From assembly GCF_900102265.1 (NCBI RefSeq), contig NZ_FNBH01000003.1, forward strand, positions 186,001 through 250,000: a stretch of 64,000 nucleotides of DNA, given 5' to 3'. The notes beneath the pieces are model-generated. The model was not told the DNA's origin and did no database searches. It worked only from the letters and a program-made list of their open reading frames with translations. Each line of letters starts with the position of its first letter. Position 1 is the first letter of the stretch. Made by a program: the position numbers and the translations under genes. This DNA comes from Epilithonimonas hungarica (lineage in GTDB: Bacteria > Bacteroidota > Bacteroidia > Flavobacteriales > Weeksellaceae). Positions 52,204 to 60,290 of this stretch are shown one piece after another.

Positions 52204-53223
52204 TTATAACATTTTCAAGTTGTTCACTTCTTGTTCCGTAAGGATTCTCCAGTGTCCTCGTTTGATGTTTTTCTTGGTCAATCCAGCAAACATTACTCTG
52301 TCCAGTGCTTCCACTTCGTAACCTAGTTTTTGGAAGATTCTTCTGATAACCCTGTTCCAACCGATGTGGATCTCGATTCCCACTTCATTCTTAGGTTTCC
52401 CTTCGATGAAAGAGATACTGTCAACTTCTGCAACACCTTCTTCCAAACGAATTCCTTCACCAATCGATTTCAAATCTTCGATTGATAATTTTCTGTCCAG
52501 TGTGACATGATAGATTTTCTTCATATTGAAAGACGGATGTGTCAGCTTCTTTGTCATATGACCGTCATTCGTTAAAAGAATAACACCAGTAGTCTGTCTG
52601 TCCAATCTTCCAACCGGGAAAATCCTATATGGAGAAGCGTTCGCAGTCAGATCCATTACCGTTTTTCTCGCTTTATCATCTTTTGTTGTAGAGATATAAC
52701 CTTTTGGTTTGTTCAACAGAACATAAACTGGTTTTTCCGGCGTGATATTTTGTCCGTCAAAAACCACTCTGTCCGTTTTCTGAACCTGATAACCCATTTC
52801 AGTCACCACCTTTCCGTTAACTTCCACAAGACCTTGTGTAATGAGCTCATCAGCCTCTCTCCTACTGCAAATTCCAGAATTCGCAATATATTTGTTAAGT
52901 CTGATGGTATCTTTGAAAACCTCTTTATTTATCTTCTCAAATCTTCTCTTTTGGATAAAAGATTTGGTTTTATCTTCATCTCTTTCGGCTCTGTTGAAAG
53001 GTTTTTTCGGACCGAATTTTCTATCACCATTTTCGTATTTATCTCTACTGTCGAAGCGGTCGCCACCTCTTGTCGTCTTAGGTCCACGAGAATTTCCGAA
53101 AAATTTTCCACTGCCAGAATTACCTCTGCTATTGCTGGAGCTACGGGAGTTTCCGGAAGGTCTGCTACCTCCAGAAGTTCTTGGTTTTTTGTTTCTACCT
53201 GATTGATTTCCGTCTCCGCTCAT
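52204..53223 (-). CDS. rluB: 23S rRNA pseudouridine synthase, RluB/RsuA family
   Basis: This enzyme isomerises a uridine in rRNA to pseudouridine. Residues about 1-105 are a disordered Gly/Ser/Arg/Asn-rich tail, probably RNA-binding and typical of Bacteroidetes homologues. The S4 domain starts near 107 (IRLNKYIANSGICSRREADE). The catalytic domain has LLNKPKGYISTTKDD and the active site GRLDRQTTGVILLTNDG, with catalytic D208. The C-terminal GWNRVIRRIFQKLGYEVEAL is diagnostic of the RsuA/RluB group. RluB is favoured over RsuA or RluF by length and type, with moderate certainty. Confidence 0.88.
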   Translation of the reverse strand: MSGDGNQSGRNKKPRTSGGSRPSGNSRSSSNSRGNSGSGKFFGNSRGPKTTRGGDRFDSRDKYENGDRKFGPKKPFNRAERDEDKTKSFIQKRRFEKINKEVFKDTIRLNKYIANSGICSRREADELITQGLVEVNGKVVTEMGYQVQKTDRVVFDGQNITPEKPVYVLLNKPKGYISTTKDDKARKTVMDLTANASPYRIFPVGRLDRQTTGVILLTNDGHMTKKLTHPSFNMKKIYHVTLDRKLSIEDLKSIGEGIRLEEGVAEVDSISFIEGKPKNEVGIEIHIGWNRVIRRIFQKLGYEVEALDRVMFAGLTKKNIKRGHWRILTEQEVNNLKML

Positions 53224-53238
53224 TTTCTAAAATTTTTG

Positions 53239-53246
53239 CAAAGATA
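53239..53246 (-). promoter_or_regulatory. -7 element of rluB
   Basis: The complement reads TATCTTTG, a perfect TAnnTTTG, 15 bases before the ATG at 53223. Confidence 0.45.
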
Positions 53247-53309
53247 GTGATTTAGTTAAGAGTTACGAATTATGAACTAATATTTACGAAAATTGAGAAT
53301 AATGGAATT

Positions 53310-53753
53310 CTAATTTCTCTTGTAAAAAATATAATCTGTATTGATTGGTTCTAGTCCAGCTTGCTTCATCAGCATCGCAAGCTGACCGCGGTGATAAGTA
53401 GAATGATTGATAAAATGGAATAAAATCCCCTGAATAGAATTTTGGAAATCATCTCCTTTTGAATTTTTGTAAACGATGATTTCATCAAGGTTTCTTTCGT
53501 TTAGAATTTTGATGCTGTTTTTGAAATTTGATTGATTGATTTCCAAAAGTTTTTCATCAGGATTGATTTGCCAAACTCCGAATGAAGGTCCAATAATAAT
53601 CCTGGAATTCCAGATCTGTTGCGCATTGAGAATATGGTTGATAAGCGAGATCATTTTTTCATTAAAAGAATCTTTGTTCTCAAGATAGGATTCGATCAAC
53701 AACTGATTAAAATGAGAATTATATTCTAATAAATCAATGAAATGTTCTTTCAT
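53310..53753 (-). CDS. DinB family protein
   Basis: This 147-residue four-helix-bundle protein has the DinB/YfiT layout. A helix-1 His appears in INHILNAQQIWNSRI, and a pair of metal-binding His residues in FHFINHSTYHRGQLAMLMKQAG near the C-terminus; these three would bind a divalent metal. Relatives include thiol transferases using bacillithiol or mycothiol, but most members are uncharacterised. It is not the DinB polymerase. Confidence 0.88.
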   Translation of the reverse strand: MKEHFIDLLEYNSHFNQLLIESYLENKDSFNEKMISLINHILNAQQIWNSRIIIGPSFGVWQINPDEKLLEINQSNFKNSIKILNERNLDEIIVYKNSKGDDFQNSIQGILFHFINHSTYHRGQLAMLMKQAGLEPINTDYIFYKRN

Positions 53754-53832
53754 ATGTAAATACTTATTATTTTTAGTATCGCCTCAATCTTCATTGGTAT
53801 TTATTTATCCGCTTTGATGAATGGCGATTTCA

Positions 53833-54999
53833 TCATTCAAACATTTCTGCCAAACGAACTTTCTTGATTTCATCAACATTATAAAGTTCATTAGCTGTTT
53901 TCTTCGCCTCTAATTTGGGATAAAGATTGGCACCAATCAATTTGATCTTCCCCTCTTCTACCCAGCTTTGTTCTTTCACAGCCTGTTGGAAGATCATTTT
54001 TTGAATTTCTCCTGATTTTAATGATTCAAGATAACCACCTTTTTCTTCGATTTCAAGGAACAATTTCCAAGATCTTTCAGCGAATTGCCGTGTAATATCT
54101 TCCACGAAATAACTTCCGGAAGACGCATCTTCAAAAACATTGATGATACTCTCGTAAGCCAGAACAATCTGTTGTTTGAATGAAATTTCTTTGGAAAGTT
54201 CTGACGAATCATCAAATTTATAATCATTAGAAAAAACAGCATCTGCACCAGCTATCATTGCAGAAGCCAATTCTAAAGTTGAACGAATCAGATTATTGTC
54301 CGCATCATTTTTAGCTTTATTTCTAAATGAAGTTTCAGTAAAAATATAAGGAATCAAATCTTTTTCAAATTCCTTAGACAACTGATTGAACAGATATTTG
54401 AAAGCCCTGATTTTAGCAATTTCGAAAAAATAATTGGAACCAATTGCAAACCGGAAAACCAATTTTTCAAGAATTTCCGAACCGAATTTCTCTGTTAATT
54501 CTTTAGATTTTGCCAATGCAAAAGCCAATTGCTGAATGATAGAAGCCCCAGCATTTTGATGCAGACTTACATCAACGCCAATCTGTCTTTCGAAAGTTTT
54601 TGATAATAATTCGCCAGCCAAATGCTCATCAATTTCAGCAGCTTTGTCATCAGAAAAAATATCGATCAAAGAAAAATACCGATTGGAATCTACCGTTAAA
54701 ATATGTTCTGCCAAATCTTGATTGTTGATAAAAATTGCTTTTTCTTCAAGATTTTCAACATTTTCATTCAAAAGAAAAGCAAAAGCCTGTTCTTCCAGAC
54801 CATCCTGATACTCTGCAACAAGATGTGTGCTTTCTTCAAATTTCGGAAGGATTTTGGTTTCAGAATTATTTTGATAATAAGGCTTTACAGTAATGTTTTC
54901 GAGATTATCTTTAGAAAGAATTTCATAAATATTTTCTGTTTTGAGCTGCTTTTTCACAAGCTTTTCCCAATCTTCTAAAGTATTTTCTATGAAACTCAT
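53833..54999 (-). CDS. mutA: Methylmalonyl-CoA mutase small subunit-like protein
   Basis: This 388-residue protein resembles the small (beta) subunit of methylmalonyl-CoA mutase, which pairs with the B12-binding large subunit to interconvert succinyl-CoA and methylmalonyl-CoA. Family features include TLEDWEKLVKKQLKTENIYE, the barrel segment VDVSLHQNAGASIIQQLAFA, and DASSGSYFVEDITRQFAERSWKLF near the end. The C-terminal B12 domain is absent, as expected for this subunit. The large subunit gene is not in this window. It lies 5 bases after the divIC-like gene. Confidence 0.87.
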   Translation of the reverse strand: MSFIENTLEDWEKLVKKQLKTENIYEILSKDNLENITVKPYYQNNSETKILPKFEESTHLVAEYQDGLEEQAFAFLLNENVENLEEKAIFINNQDLAEHILTVDSNRYFSLIDIFSDDKAAEIDEHLAGELLSKTFERQIGVDVSLHQNAGASIIQQLAFALAKSKELTEKFGSEILEKLVFRFAIGSNYFFEIAKIRAFKYLFNQLSKEFEKDLIPYIFTETSFRNKAKNDADNNLIRSTLELASAMIAGADAVFSNDYKFDDSSELSKEISFKQQIVLAYESIINVFEDASSGSYFVEDITRQFAERSWKLFLEIEEKGGYLESLKSGEIQKMIFQQAVKEQSWVEEGKIKLIGANLYPKLEAKKTANELYNVDEIKKVRLAEMFE

Positions 55000-55004
55000 T
55001 TTGT

Positions 55005-55355
55005 TTATTTTTTTGCAATTTTAGAACTGTCAACTACTAAGATGAAAATTTCCTCGTTAGGTTTCTTCATAAAGTAATTTTCACGGGCATATTTTTCTTT
55101 TTCCTGCTTGTTGTTCATCAGTTTACGGTAGAACTTGTCATTCTTTTCGTATTCTGTCTTGTAGAATTCGCGTTGGTTTTCATAGCGTTTGATTTCACCA
55201 TTCAACTCATTGATAACGAGAAAAGAAGTGCTATCAAAAAATATCATCCAGACCAAAAATCCAACCAATGTCAACACATATTTGTTGAACACGTAAGTCT
55301 GGAAAAACTTAAGTGTCGGCGATTTTTTCTTGATATCTTTGATTAGTTCTTTCAT
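55005..55355 (-). CDS. Septum formation initiator family protein (FtsB/DivIC-like)
   Basis: This 116-residue bitopic membrane protein has a cytosolic N-terminus rich in Lys, one helix at about 24-44 (YVLTLVGFLVWMIFFDS), a periplasmic coiled coil at about 48-85 (INELNGEIKRYENQREFYKT), and the family tail EKYARENYFMKKPNEEIFIL. FtsB/DivIC joins FtsL and FtsQ in the divisome. It sits between udk (16-base gap) and mutA (5-base gap) in one operon. Confidence 0.88.
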   Translation of the reverse strand: MKELIKDIKKKSPTLKFFQTYVFNKYVLTLVGFLVWMIFFDSTSFLVINELNGEIKRYENQREFYKTEYEKNDKFYRKLMNNKQEKEKYARENYFMKKPNEEIFILVVDSSKIAKK

Positions 55356-55371
55356 AATGAATGATTTAAGA

Positions 55372-55989
55372 TTAATGAACTTTTTTAAGTGAATTGTTAA
55401 TCACTGTCGTTAAAAAATCTATTGCAACAGAATTTTGTTTCATATTAGGAACGATCAGGTCTGCTTCATTTTTAGAAGGCTCGATAAATTCCTGATGCAT
55501 CGGTTTCAAAGTTGTCTGATATCTATGCAGGACTTCCTGCAAATCTCTTCCTCTTTCCTGAGTGTCTCTGCGGATTCTTCGGATCAATCTTTCATCTGAA
55601 TCTGCGTGCACAAACACTTTCAGGTCAAATTCTTTCAGTAATTCTTTGTTTGTCAAAACTAAAATTCCTTCCACGATCAGAACACTTCTTGGTTCCACAG
55701 TAACATGGTCGCCCGTTCTGGAATGCGTCACAAAAGAATAAATCGGCTGTTCTATACTCTGATGATTTTTCAGGGCTTTAACGTGTTCTAACAGAAGCTC
55801 AAAATCGATTGATTTTGGATGGTCGTAATTGAGAACTTCTCTTTCAGATAAAGTAAGGTTGGGATTGTCGTGATAATAATTATCTTGAGAAAGTACATTA
55901 ACACCTTCTAAATTAAGTTGTTGAAGAATCTTATTAACAACGGTTGTTTTTCCGGAACCTGTTCCTCCGGCAATTCCTATCACGAGCAT
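55372..55989 (-). CDS. udk: Uridine kinase
   Basis: Udk phosphorylates uridine and cytidine in pyrimidine salvage. It has 205 residues with Walker A GIAGGTGSGKTTVVNKI at the N-terminus, the substrate region LSQDNYYHDNPNLTLSER and NYDHPKSIDFELLLEHVKAL, and VEPRSVLIVEGILVLTNKEL. RRDTQERGRDLQEVLHRYQT is the lid. It is first in the operon with the divIC-like gene and mutA. Confidence 0.95.
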   Translation of the reverse strand: MLVIGIAGGTGSGKTTVVNKILQQLNLEGVNVLSQDNYYHDNPNLTLSEREVLNYDHPKSIDFELLLEHVKALKNHQSIEQPIYSFVTHSRTGDHVTVEPRSVLIVEGILVLTNKELLKEFDLKVFVHADSDERLIRRIRRDTQERGRDLQEVLHRYQTTLKPMHQEFIEPSKNEADLIVPNMKQNSVAIDFLTTVINNSLKKVH

Positions 55990-56003
55990 CTCTACATTTT
56001 TTA

Positions 56004-56035
56004 CAAAAATAGTATAATTTTTTTTTCGGGATCAA
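56004..56035 (-). promoter_or_regulatory. Promoter of the udk-divIC-mutA operon
   Basis: The complement of 56004-56011 reads TATTTTTG, a perfect TAnnTTTG, with TTG (complement of 56033-56035) 21 bases upstream. The leader would be about 9-10 bases. Confidence 0.5.
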
Positions 56036-56057
56036 ATAAAACTTAAAATTCCTTCCA

Positions 56058-56083
56058 CAAAAAAAGCTGTGATTTACAGCTTT
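56058..56083 (-). terminator. Intrinsic terminator of the repeat-lipoprotein gene
   Basis: AAAGCTGT (56063-56070) pairs with ACAGCTTT (56076-56083). On the minus strand a run of T follows. Confidence 0.7.
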
Positions 56084-56088
56084 CTTTA

Positions 56089-56652
56089 TTATCTTCTTCC
56101 AGAATTATCATTATTCCTGATTTGCGGTTGTGACTGTTCCTGCTTCTGAGGTGCAACTTTGATTTTATTAGACTCTCTTCTAGTCGGCTGAACCCTAATG
56201 TTATTATTCTGTTGAGTTCTTACATTGTTCGGTTGAACCCTAATGTTATTATTCTGCTGAGTTCTTATGTTGTTTGGTTGAACCCTGATGTTATTATTTT
56301 GCTGAGTTCTAACATTATTGGGTTGAACTCTTATACTATTTGATTGAGAACGTACGCTATTTGGGATTTGATTCTGCAAAGAACTTCTTCTTGGAGAAAC
56401 AATTACCGTATTTCTGCTTCTATTATTGTAATTGTAAACGTTGCCATTCCTATAGTAACTTCCGTTATAATCATAATAAACTATGTTTGGAGCATACCAG
56501 TAACCATCTGGAGACTGATAATATCCCGCTCTGTAACCATCTGAATATCCTTGTGAGTAAGGGTCGTTATATCCATAAGAATCTGTCGTTGCAACACACG
56601 AGACCAAGCTCATTGCAAAAACTGTCATTAATATTTTGATTGAATTTTTCAT
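56089..56652 (-). CDS. Repeat-containing lipoprotein of unknown function
   Basis: This 187-residue protein starts at the ATG at 56652 (MKNSIKILMTVFAMSLVSC). An ATG 24 bases upstream would lengthen the signal unfavourably. The lipobox SLVSC puts acylation at Cys19. A Tyr/Gly-rich region (about 24-75, YSQGYSDGYRAGYYQSPDGY) resembles short envelope lipoproteins. From residue 107 three near-identical 15-residue repeats, IRVQPNNVRTQQNNN with V/I variation, are followed by a partial fourth. The tail is basic and Gln/Asn-rich. The surface-exposed basic repeat could bind nucleic acid or glycan, but this is a guess. Confidence 0.75.
   Translation of the reverse strand: MKNSIKILMTVFAMSLVSCVATTDSYGYNDPYSQGYSDGYRAGYYQSPDGYWYAPNIVYYDYNGSYYRNGNVYNYNNRSRNTVIVSPRRSSLQNQIPNSVRSQSNSIRVQPNNVRTQQNNNIRVQPNNIRTQQNNNIRVQPNNVRTQQNNNIRVQPTRRESNKIKVAPQKQEQSQPQIRNNDNSGRR
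56182..56334 (-). repeat. In-frame 45-bp tandem repeat, three copies plus a partial
   Basis: Each unit encodes IRVQPNN(V/I)RTQQNNN. The DNA copies are nearly identical, differing mainly at third positions and the V/I codon, which suggests recent expansion and possible length variation between strains. Confidence 0.85.
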
Positions 56653-56750
56653 TTCTTTGACCTTTATACTTTTCAATATATAAGTTACAAAGAATCTGCC
56701 AAGATGGATTGTGTGAAATTTTACAGAGAAATGGTCTTGATTGATAGAAA

Positions 56751-57374
56751 CTATTCTTCAGGAGAAATTCCCAAAACATAATAGAAAACTGCCAAAACTC
56801 TGGCAAAAAATTCACGGGTATGGTTTCTGTAGAAACTCTCATTCTTGCTGACATCCTGCGCATCGAATCCAAGCGCATTCATTCCATTATTTCGGGCAAA
56901 GAACAATGCTCGCAGATTATGAAAACCTTGTGAGACGATGATGACATTTTTCTGTTTGTAAACATTTTTACAACGCAAAATGCTTTTGTGCGTGTTGAAA
57001 CCTTTTGGATCTTTGACAATTATATTTTCCGGAACACCTTCATTATAAACAAGGAATCTCGTCATTGCTTCGGTTTCGTCATAATTTTCACTTTTCTCTC
57101 CGCTTACGATGATTTTTTTTATTTTTCCGTGATGATAAAGCGTTCCAACAGCATCCATTCTCGCCACAAAATAAGGATTTGCGACACCTGAACGCATCTT
57201 TGGGGAAGTTCCCAAAACCAGAGCGCAATCTCTCGGCGGAACTTTGCTGATTTTGGTATAAGTTCTTCCACTGGTAAGCGCATACACCCAGAAATTCGCT
57301 AAAACCATCAGCAAAATCCCCAGCTCCAAAAGTCTGAAAAGGACTTTTAAAATATTTGTAAGCGCTTTGAACAT
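56751..57374 (-). CDS. sanA: SanA/YdcF family protein (DUF218, ElyC-type)
   Basis: This 207-residue protein has one N-terminal membrane helix (about 10-32) and a periplasmic DUF218 domain: ALVLGTSPKMRSGVANPYFV, IIVSGEKSENYDETEAM, and IIVSQGFHNLRALFFARNNG. Family members SanA and ElyC affect envelope integrity and vancomycin exclusion in E. coli; ElyC acts on undecaprenyl lipid use. It ends 3 bases from the reductase gene on the same strand, so they are co-transcribed. Confidence 0.88.
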   Translation of the reverse strand: MFKALTNILKVLFRLLELGILLMVLANFWVYALTSGRTYTKISKVPPRDCALVLGTSPKMRSGVANPYFVARMDAVGTLYHHGKIKKIIVSGEKSENYDETEAMTRFLVYNEGVPENIIVKDPKGFNTHKSILRCKNVYKQKNVIIVSQGFHNLRALFFARNNGMNALGFDAQDVSKNESFYRNHTREFFARVLAVFYYVLGISPEE

Positions 57375-57377
57375 ATT

Positions 57378-58505
57378 TTAATGCAAATCAAAATCTAAAT
57401 ATACGTCTTTACTCATCGCTATGGAAACACAAGGCAAAATTTTCCCCTGAAGTTTCTCATTTTCGGTCAGATATTCGTCTTCTGTCATATCCACCTCTCC
57501 ATTTTTCAGATAGCAGAGACAGCTTCCACAGATTCCCGATTTGCAGGAATAAGGCAGTTTGTAACCCAGATCCAATAATTGCTGAAGGATTTTTCGTTCG
57601 TTATTTTTCAGAATAATTCCGTCTTTTTCAATATGATTGAATTTGATTTTGACATTCACATTTTCAATCAGAGGAAATTCTTTTTCAGTTGGGTAAATAT
57701 CTTCATTAAAAGCCTCAAACAATTCGAAATGAATATTCTTCTTCGGGACCCCGTGATTGTAACAAGCATTCGCAACGGATTTTATCATTGCTCCGGGACC
57801 ACAGATCAAAACTTTGTCTGTACTGTCCCAAATTGTCGATTCTTCATCCTCTTCATCCAAATGGAGAATCTGATTGATGATCAAAGAAATTTTCCTCTCG
57901 TCCAATCGTCCCTGGAAAAGTTTGTCCTTAATAGGTTCTTGTGACAGAAAATAATAAACTTGGAATCTTCCGACATTTTCTTTCTGTAGATCTTCCAATT
58001 CCTGCTTCAGAACAATATCTTCATAGCTCTTATTCCCATAAAAAAGAAAGATTCTTGCAAATTGCTCTTCGTAAAGAATATTTTTGATATGACTGAAAAT
58101 CGGAGTGATTCCAATTCCGGATGCGAAAGCCAGAATTGTTCTTTTTTCGTTCGGTCTTGAGGGAATGAAAAATCGTCCAAGAGGTTCACTCACAGATATT
58201 TCATCACCAATCTGATAACTTTCGAATAAAAAGTTGGTTGAGCTTTCATCGCCATTGATTTTGATGGCCAATTCAATTTTATTTTCAAAAGGTGCAGATG
58301 TGAAAGAATAATCATTCTGAATTTCTTTTTCGTTGAAGTGATATTTCAGCGTCACATATTGCCCGGCTTGATATTGATATTGCAGTTTCAGCTCCGCAGG
58401 AATCGCTAATTCCAACGCAAACGCATTTTTGGTAAGTTGCCGTTTTTTAGCTATTTTTAGCCTGTGAAACTGAGGTTGATTTGCGATTGTTAATTGATTC
58501 TCCAT
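57378..58505 (-). CDS. PaaE-like ferredoxin-NADPH oxidoreductase with C-terminal 2Fe-2S domain
   Basis: This 375-residue protein starts at the ATG at 58505 (MENQLTIANQPQFHRLKIAK); a TTG two codons earlier is possible. Residues about 10-115 are an FAD-binding barrel (YQAGQYVTLKYHF, YSFTSAPF). Residues 120-255 form the NAD(P) domain (LAFASGIGITPIFSHIKNIL, LICGPGAMIKSVANACYNHG). Residues 280-375 are a plant-type ferredoxin with Cys ligands in YSCKSGICGSCLCYLKNGEV and a later PCVS. This layout is that of PaaE, the reductase of the phenylacetyl-CoA epoxidase, but no paaABCD genes are near, so it probably serves another oxygenase. Confidence 0.88.
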   Translation of the reverse strand: MENQLTIANQPQFHRLKIAKKRQLTKNAFALELAIPAELKLQYQYQAGQYVTLKYHFNEKEIQNDYSFTSAPFENKIELAIKINGDESSTNFLFESYQIGDEISVSEPLGRFFIPSRPNEKRTILAFASGIGITPIFSHIKNILYEEQFARIFLFYGNKSYEDIVLKQELEDLQKENVGRFQVYYFLSQEPIKDKLFQGRLDERKISLIINQILHLDEEDEESTIWDSTDKVLICGPGAMIKSVANACYNHGVPKKNIHFELFEAFNEDIYPTEKEFPLIENVNVKIKFNHIEKDGIILKNNERKILQQLLDLGYKLPYSCKSGICGSCLCYLKNGEVDMTEDEYLTENEKLQGKILPCVSIAMSKDVYLDFDLH

Positions 58506-58515
58506 TGTCAAGAAT

Positions 58516-58533
58516 CAAATTTAATCAAATTTG
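58516..58533 (-). promoter_or_regulatory. -7 element of the PaaE-like gene inside an inverted repeat
   Basis: The complement of 58516-58523 reads TAAATTTG, a perfect TAnnTTTG, 10 bases before the ATG. It is one arm of CAAATTT-AATC-AAATTTG (58516-58533), a perfect 7-bp inverted repeat. Confidence 0.45.
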
Positions 58534-58590
58534 AGAAAAGAAAAAATCTAAATAGCAAAGCTTCGTTTTCAACTTTAAATAAAATAATCT

Positions 58591-59226
58591 ATGAAAAAAT
58601 TCCTGATATATTCCGTTTTATCACTCAGCCTTTTAGCTTGTAAAAAAAATGATGAAAAAGTGGCTGAAGTCGAGGCAAAAGAAGATTCGATAAAAGTTGA
58701 GCCAACAAAACCGGAAGCTGATGTTGCAAAGCTGACGGAACTTTCTCCTGAAAAAATCACGGAAGTTTTAAAGTCCAATCATTCTGATACACTTTATGTG
58801 ACCAACTTTTTCGCGACCTGGTGCGGACCGTGTATGCAGGAAATTCCGCATTTCAGAAAAAAAATGGAGGAATTGACCAATCAACCTGTAAAGTTCACTT
58901 TTGTGAGCCTTGACAACAAAACAGATTGGGCAACGGATGTCAGCGATTTTGCCGATGAATATGATATCAGAAATAATGTCATTCTTCTGGACGGAATGCT
59001 TTTGAAGGAAGATTTTTTCAAGCAAAATTTCCAATCCTGGAACGGAGAAGCCATTCCTTTTACCTTAATCAGAAAAGGTGATAAGTCTGATGAAACCGTT
59101 GGTTCTATGACAGAAGAAATGCTGAATCAGAAAATCGAGAAACTTTTAGCCAATAATACTTCTGCGAAAGTTATTGATAATAAAGAAAAAGCAATGATTT
59201 CCAGTCCTAAAAAATCTTTGAAATAA
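58591..59226 (+). CDS. TlpA-like thioredoxin-fold lipoprotein
   Basis: This 211-residue protein has a lipoprotein signal ending SLLAC, with Cys17 acylated. An acidic/basic linker rich in Glu and Lys (about 20-45) leads to a thioredoxin domain with the redox motif W77-C-G-P-C81 in NFFATWCGPCMQEIPHFRKK. The cis-Pro is in NGEAIPFTLIRKG. It should act in the periplasm in thiol reduction or cytochrome maturation. It lies 10-13 bases before the iron permease gene and may be cotranscribed with it. Confidence 0.9.
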   Translation: MKKFLIYSVLSLSLLACKKNDEKVAEVEAKEDSIKVEPTKPEADVAKLTELSPEKITEVLKSNHSDTLYVTNFFATWCGPCMQEIPHFRKKMEELTNQPVKFTFVSLDNKTDWATDVSDFADEYDIRNNVILLDGMLLKEDFFKQNFQSWNGEAIPFTLIRKGDKSDETVGSMTEEMLNQKIEKLLANNTSAKVIDNKEKAMISSPKKSLK

Positions 59227-59239
59227 TAATTAATTTTTG

Positions 59240-60208
59240 ATGAAACGTTTTCCTGTTTTGGTGATTTTAATAATCCTCTTTGCGATTATTGCGTTTTTCA
59301 TCAATCTCAATATTGGTTTTGCAAAACTCAGTTTTTCTGATTTTATCAATTCAGGGTCCGAGAATTTTCAGATTGCAGGATTCAGGATCAATAGGGCCTT
59401 GGCAATGCTTTTGACAGGAATTGCGATTCCGACAAGTGGATTCCTTTTGCAGGAATATTTCAAGAATCCTTTGGCCGGTCCGGATGTTTTAGGAATCACT
59501 TCGGTTTCCAGTTTGTTTGTTGCCTTTTATATTTTCTTTTCACAGAATATTCTGATTCCTGATTTTCTACAAAATAGTTTCATCAGCTTATCATCGATCA
59601 TAGGAAGTATTGTTCTAATGATGATTTTGCTGTTATTTTCAAATCGATTTCGTGATAAAAGTTTCATCATTATTTTCGGATTTTTGATCTCGGCTTTGGC
59701 TGGTGCTGTGGTTTCATTTCTTCAGTTTTATGTGGAAAGTCAAAGCTTGAAAAACTATATTTTATGGACTTTTGGAGCAAATAATCAAGCAAATTTGATT
59801 CAAATTCTGATTCTTACAGTTTTAATTATCATTGGACTTATTTTCACTTTCAAATCCATAAAACCATTAATTGGAAACGCGCTTGGAACAGCTTATGCAC
59901 AAAGTTTTGGAATCAGTCAATCCAAGCTTAAAATCAGCATTATTGTAGCTTCTTCCCTACTTTCTGCTTCGGTTACGGCTTTTTTAGGACCGATTTTATT
60001 TATTGGTGTTGTCGTCCCTCATTTTTGCAGAATGATCTGGAATCCAGCGCAACTTTGGCATCAATGGATTCTGAATATGATATTGGGCATTTTTATAATG
60101 CAGATTTTTTCGATTATTTCTGAGTTGAGTCAGTTTCCGATTAATATAATCACGACGTTTTTTGGGATTCCTGTGATATTGTTGATGTTGATGAAAAATA
60201 ATAAATAG
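59240..60208 (+). CDS. FecCD family iron ABC transporter permease
   Basis: This 322-residue permease has about 8-9 membrane helices. The start is ATG at 59240; a TTG immediately precedes it. FecCD signatures are FRINRALAMLLTGIAIPTSG, YFKNPLAGPDVLGITSVSSL, ATPase-contact stretch LGTAYAQSFGISQSKLK, and FLGPILFIGVVVPHFCRMIW. It would form the channel for siderophore, heme or cobalamin import with the ATPase at 60746. The two genes are separated by a 532-bp inverted-repeat cassette carrying a GxxExxY gene. No substrate-binding protein gene is adjacent. Confidence 0.93.
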   Translation: MKRFPVLVILIILFAIIAFFINLNIGFAKLSFSDFINSGSENFQIAGFRINRALAMLLTGIAIPTSGFLLQEYFKNPLAGPDVLGITSVSSLFVAFYIFFSQNILIPDFLQNSFISLSSIIGSIVLMMILLLFSNRFRDKSFIIIFGFLISALAGAVVSFLQFYVESQSLKNYILWTFGANNQANLIQILILTVLIIIGLIFTFKSIKPLIGNALGTAYAQSFGISQSKLKISIIVASSLLSASVTAFLGPILFIGVVVPHFCRMIWNPAQLWHQWILNMILGIFIMQIFSIISELSQFPINIITTFFGIPVILLMLMKNNK

Positions 60209-60209
60209 T

Positions 60210-60279
60210 TTTTATCGCAAAGGCACAAAAAATTGATTTTAAAACTGATGAAAGTCGCAAAGTTTTTTATCTTCGATAA
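60210..60279 (+). repeat. Left arms of the nested inverted repeats
   Basis: Outer arm 60210-60230 and inner arm 60251-60279; the inner arm itself contains TTATC-TTC-GATAA, a local hairpin. Pairs with 60672-60698 and 60721-60741. Confidence 0.85.
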
Positions 60280-60290
60280 AAAAACACACA

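Noticed and set aside
52750-53206. Two plus-strand frames of 121-150 residues
   Set aside because: They are antisense to the low-complexity N-terminal part of rluB; the Gly/Ser/Arg-rich coding sequence lacks stops on the other strand by composition.
56182-56334. Regularly spaced repeats considered as a CRISPR array
   Set aside because: The 45-bp units are contiguous, in frame within a lipoprotein gene, and have no spacers; no cas genes are present.
57378-58505. PaaE-like gene together with the FadN-like gene considered as a phenylacetate degradation cluster
   Set aside because: No paaABCD, paaZ, paaK or paaG-type genes lie between or beside them, and the two belong to different transcription units.
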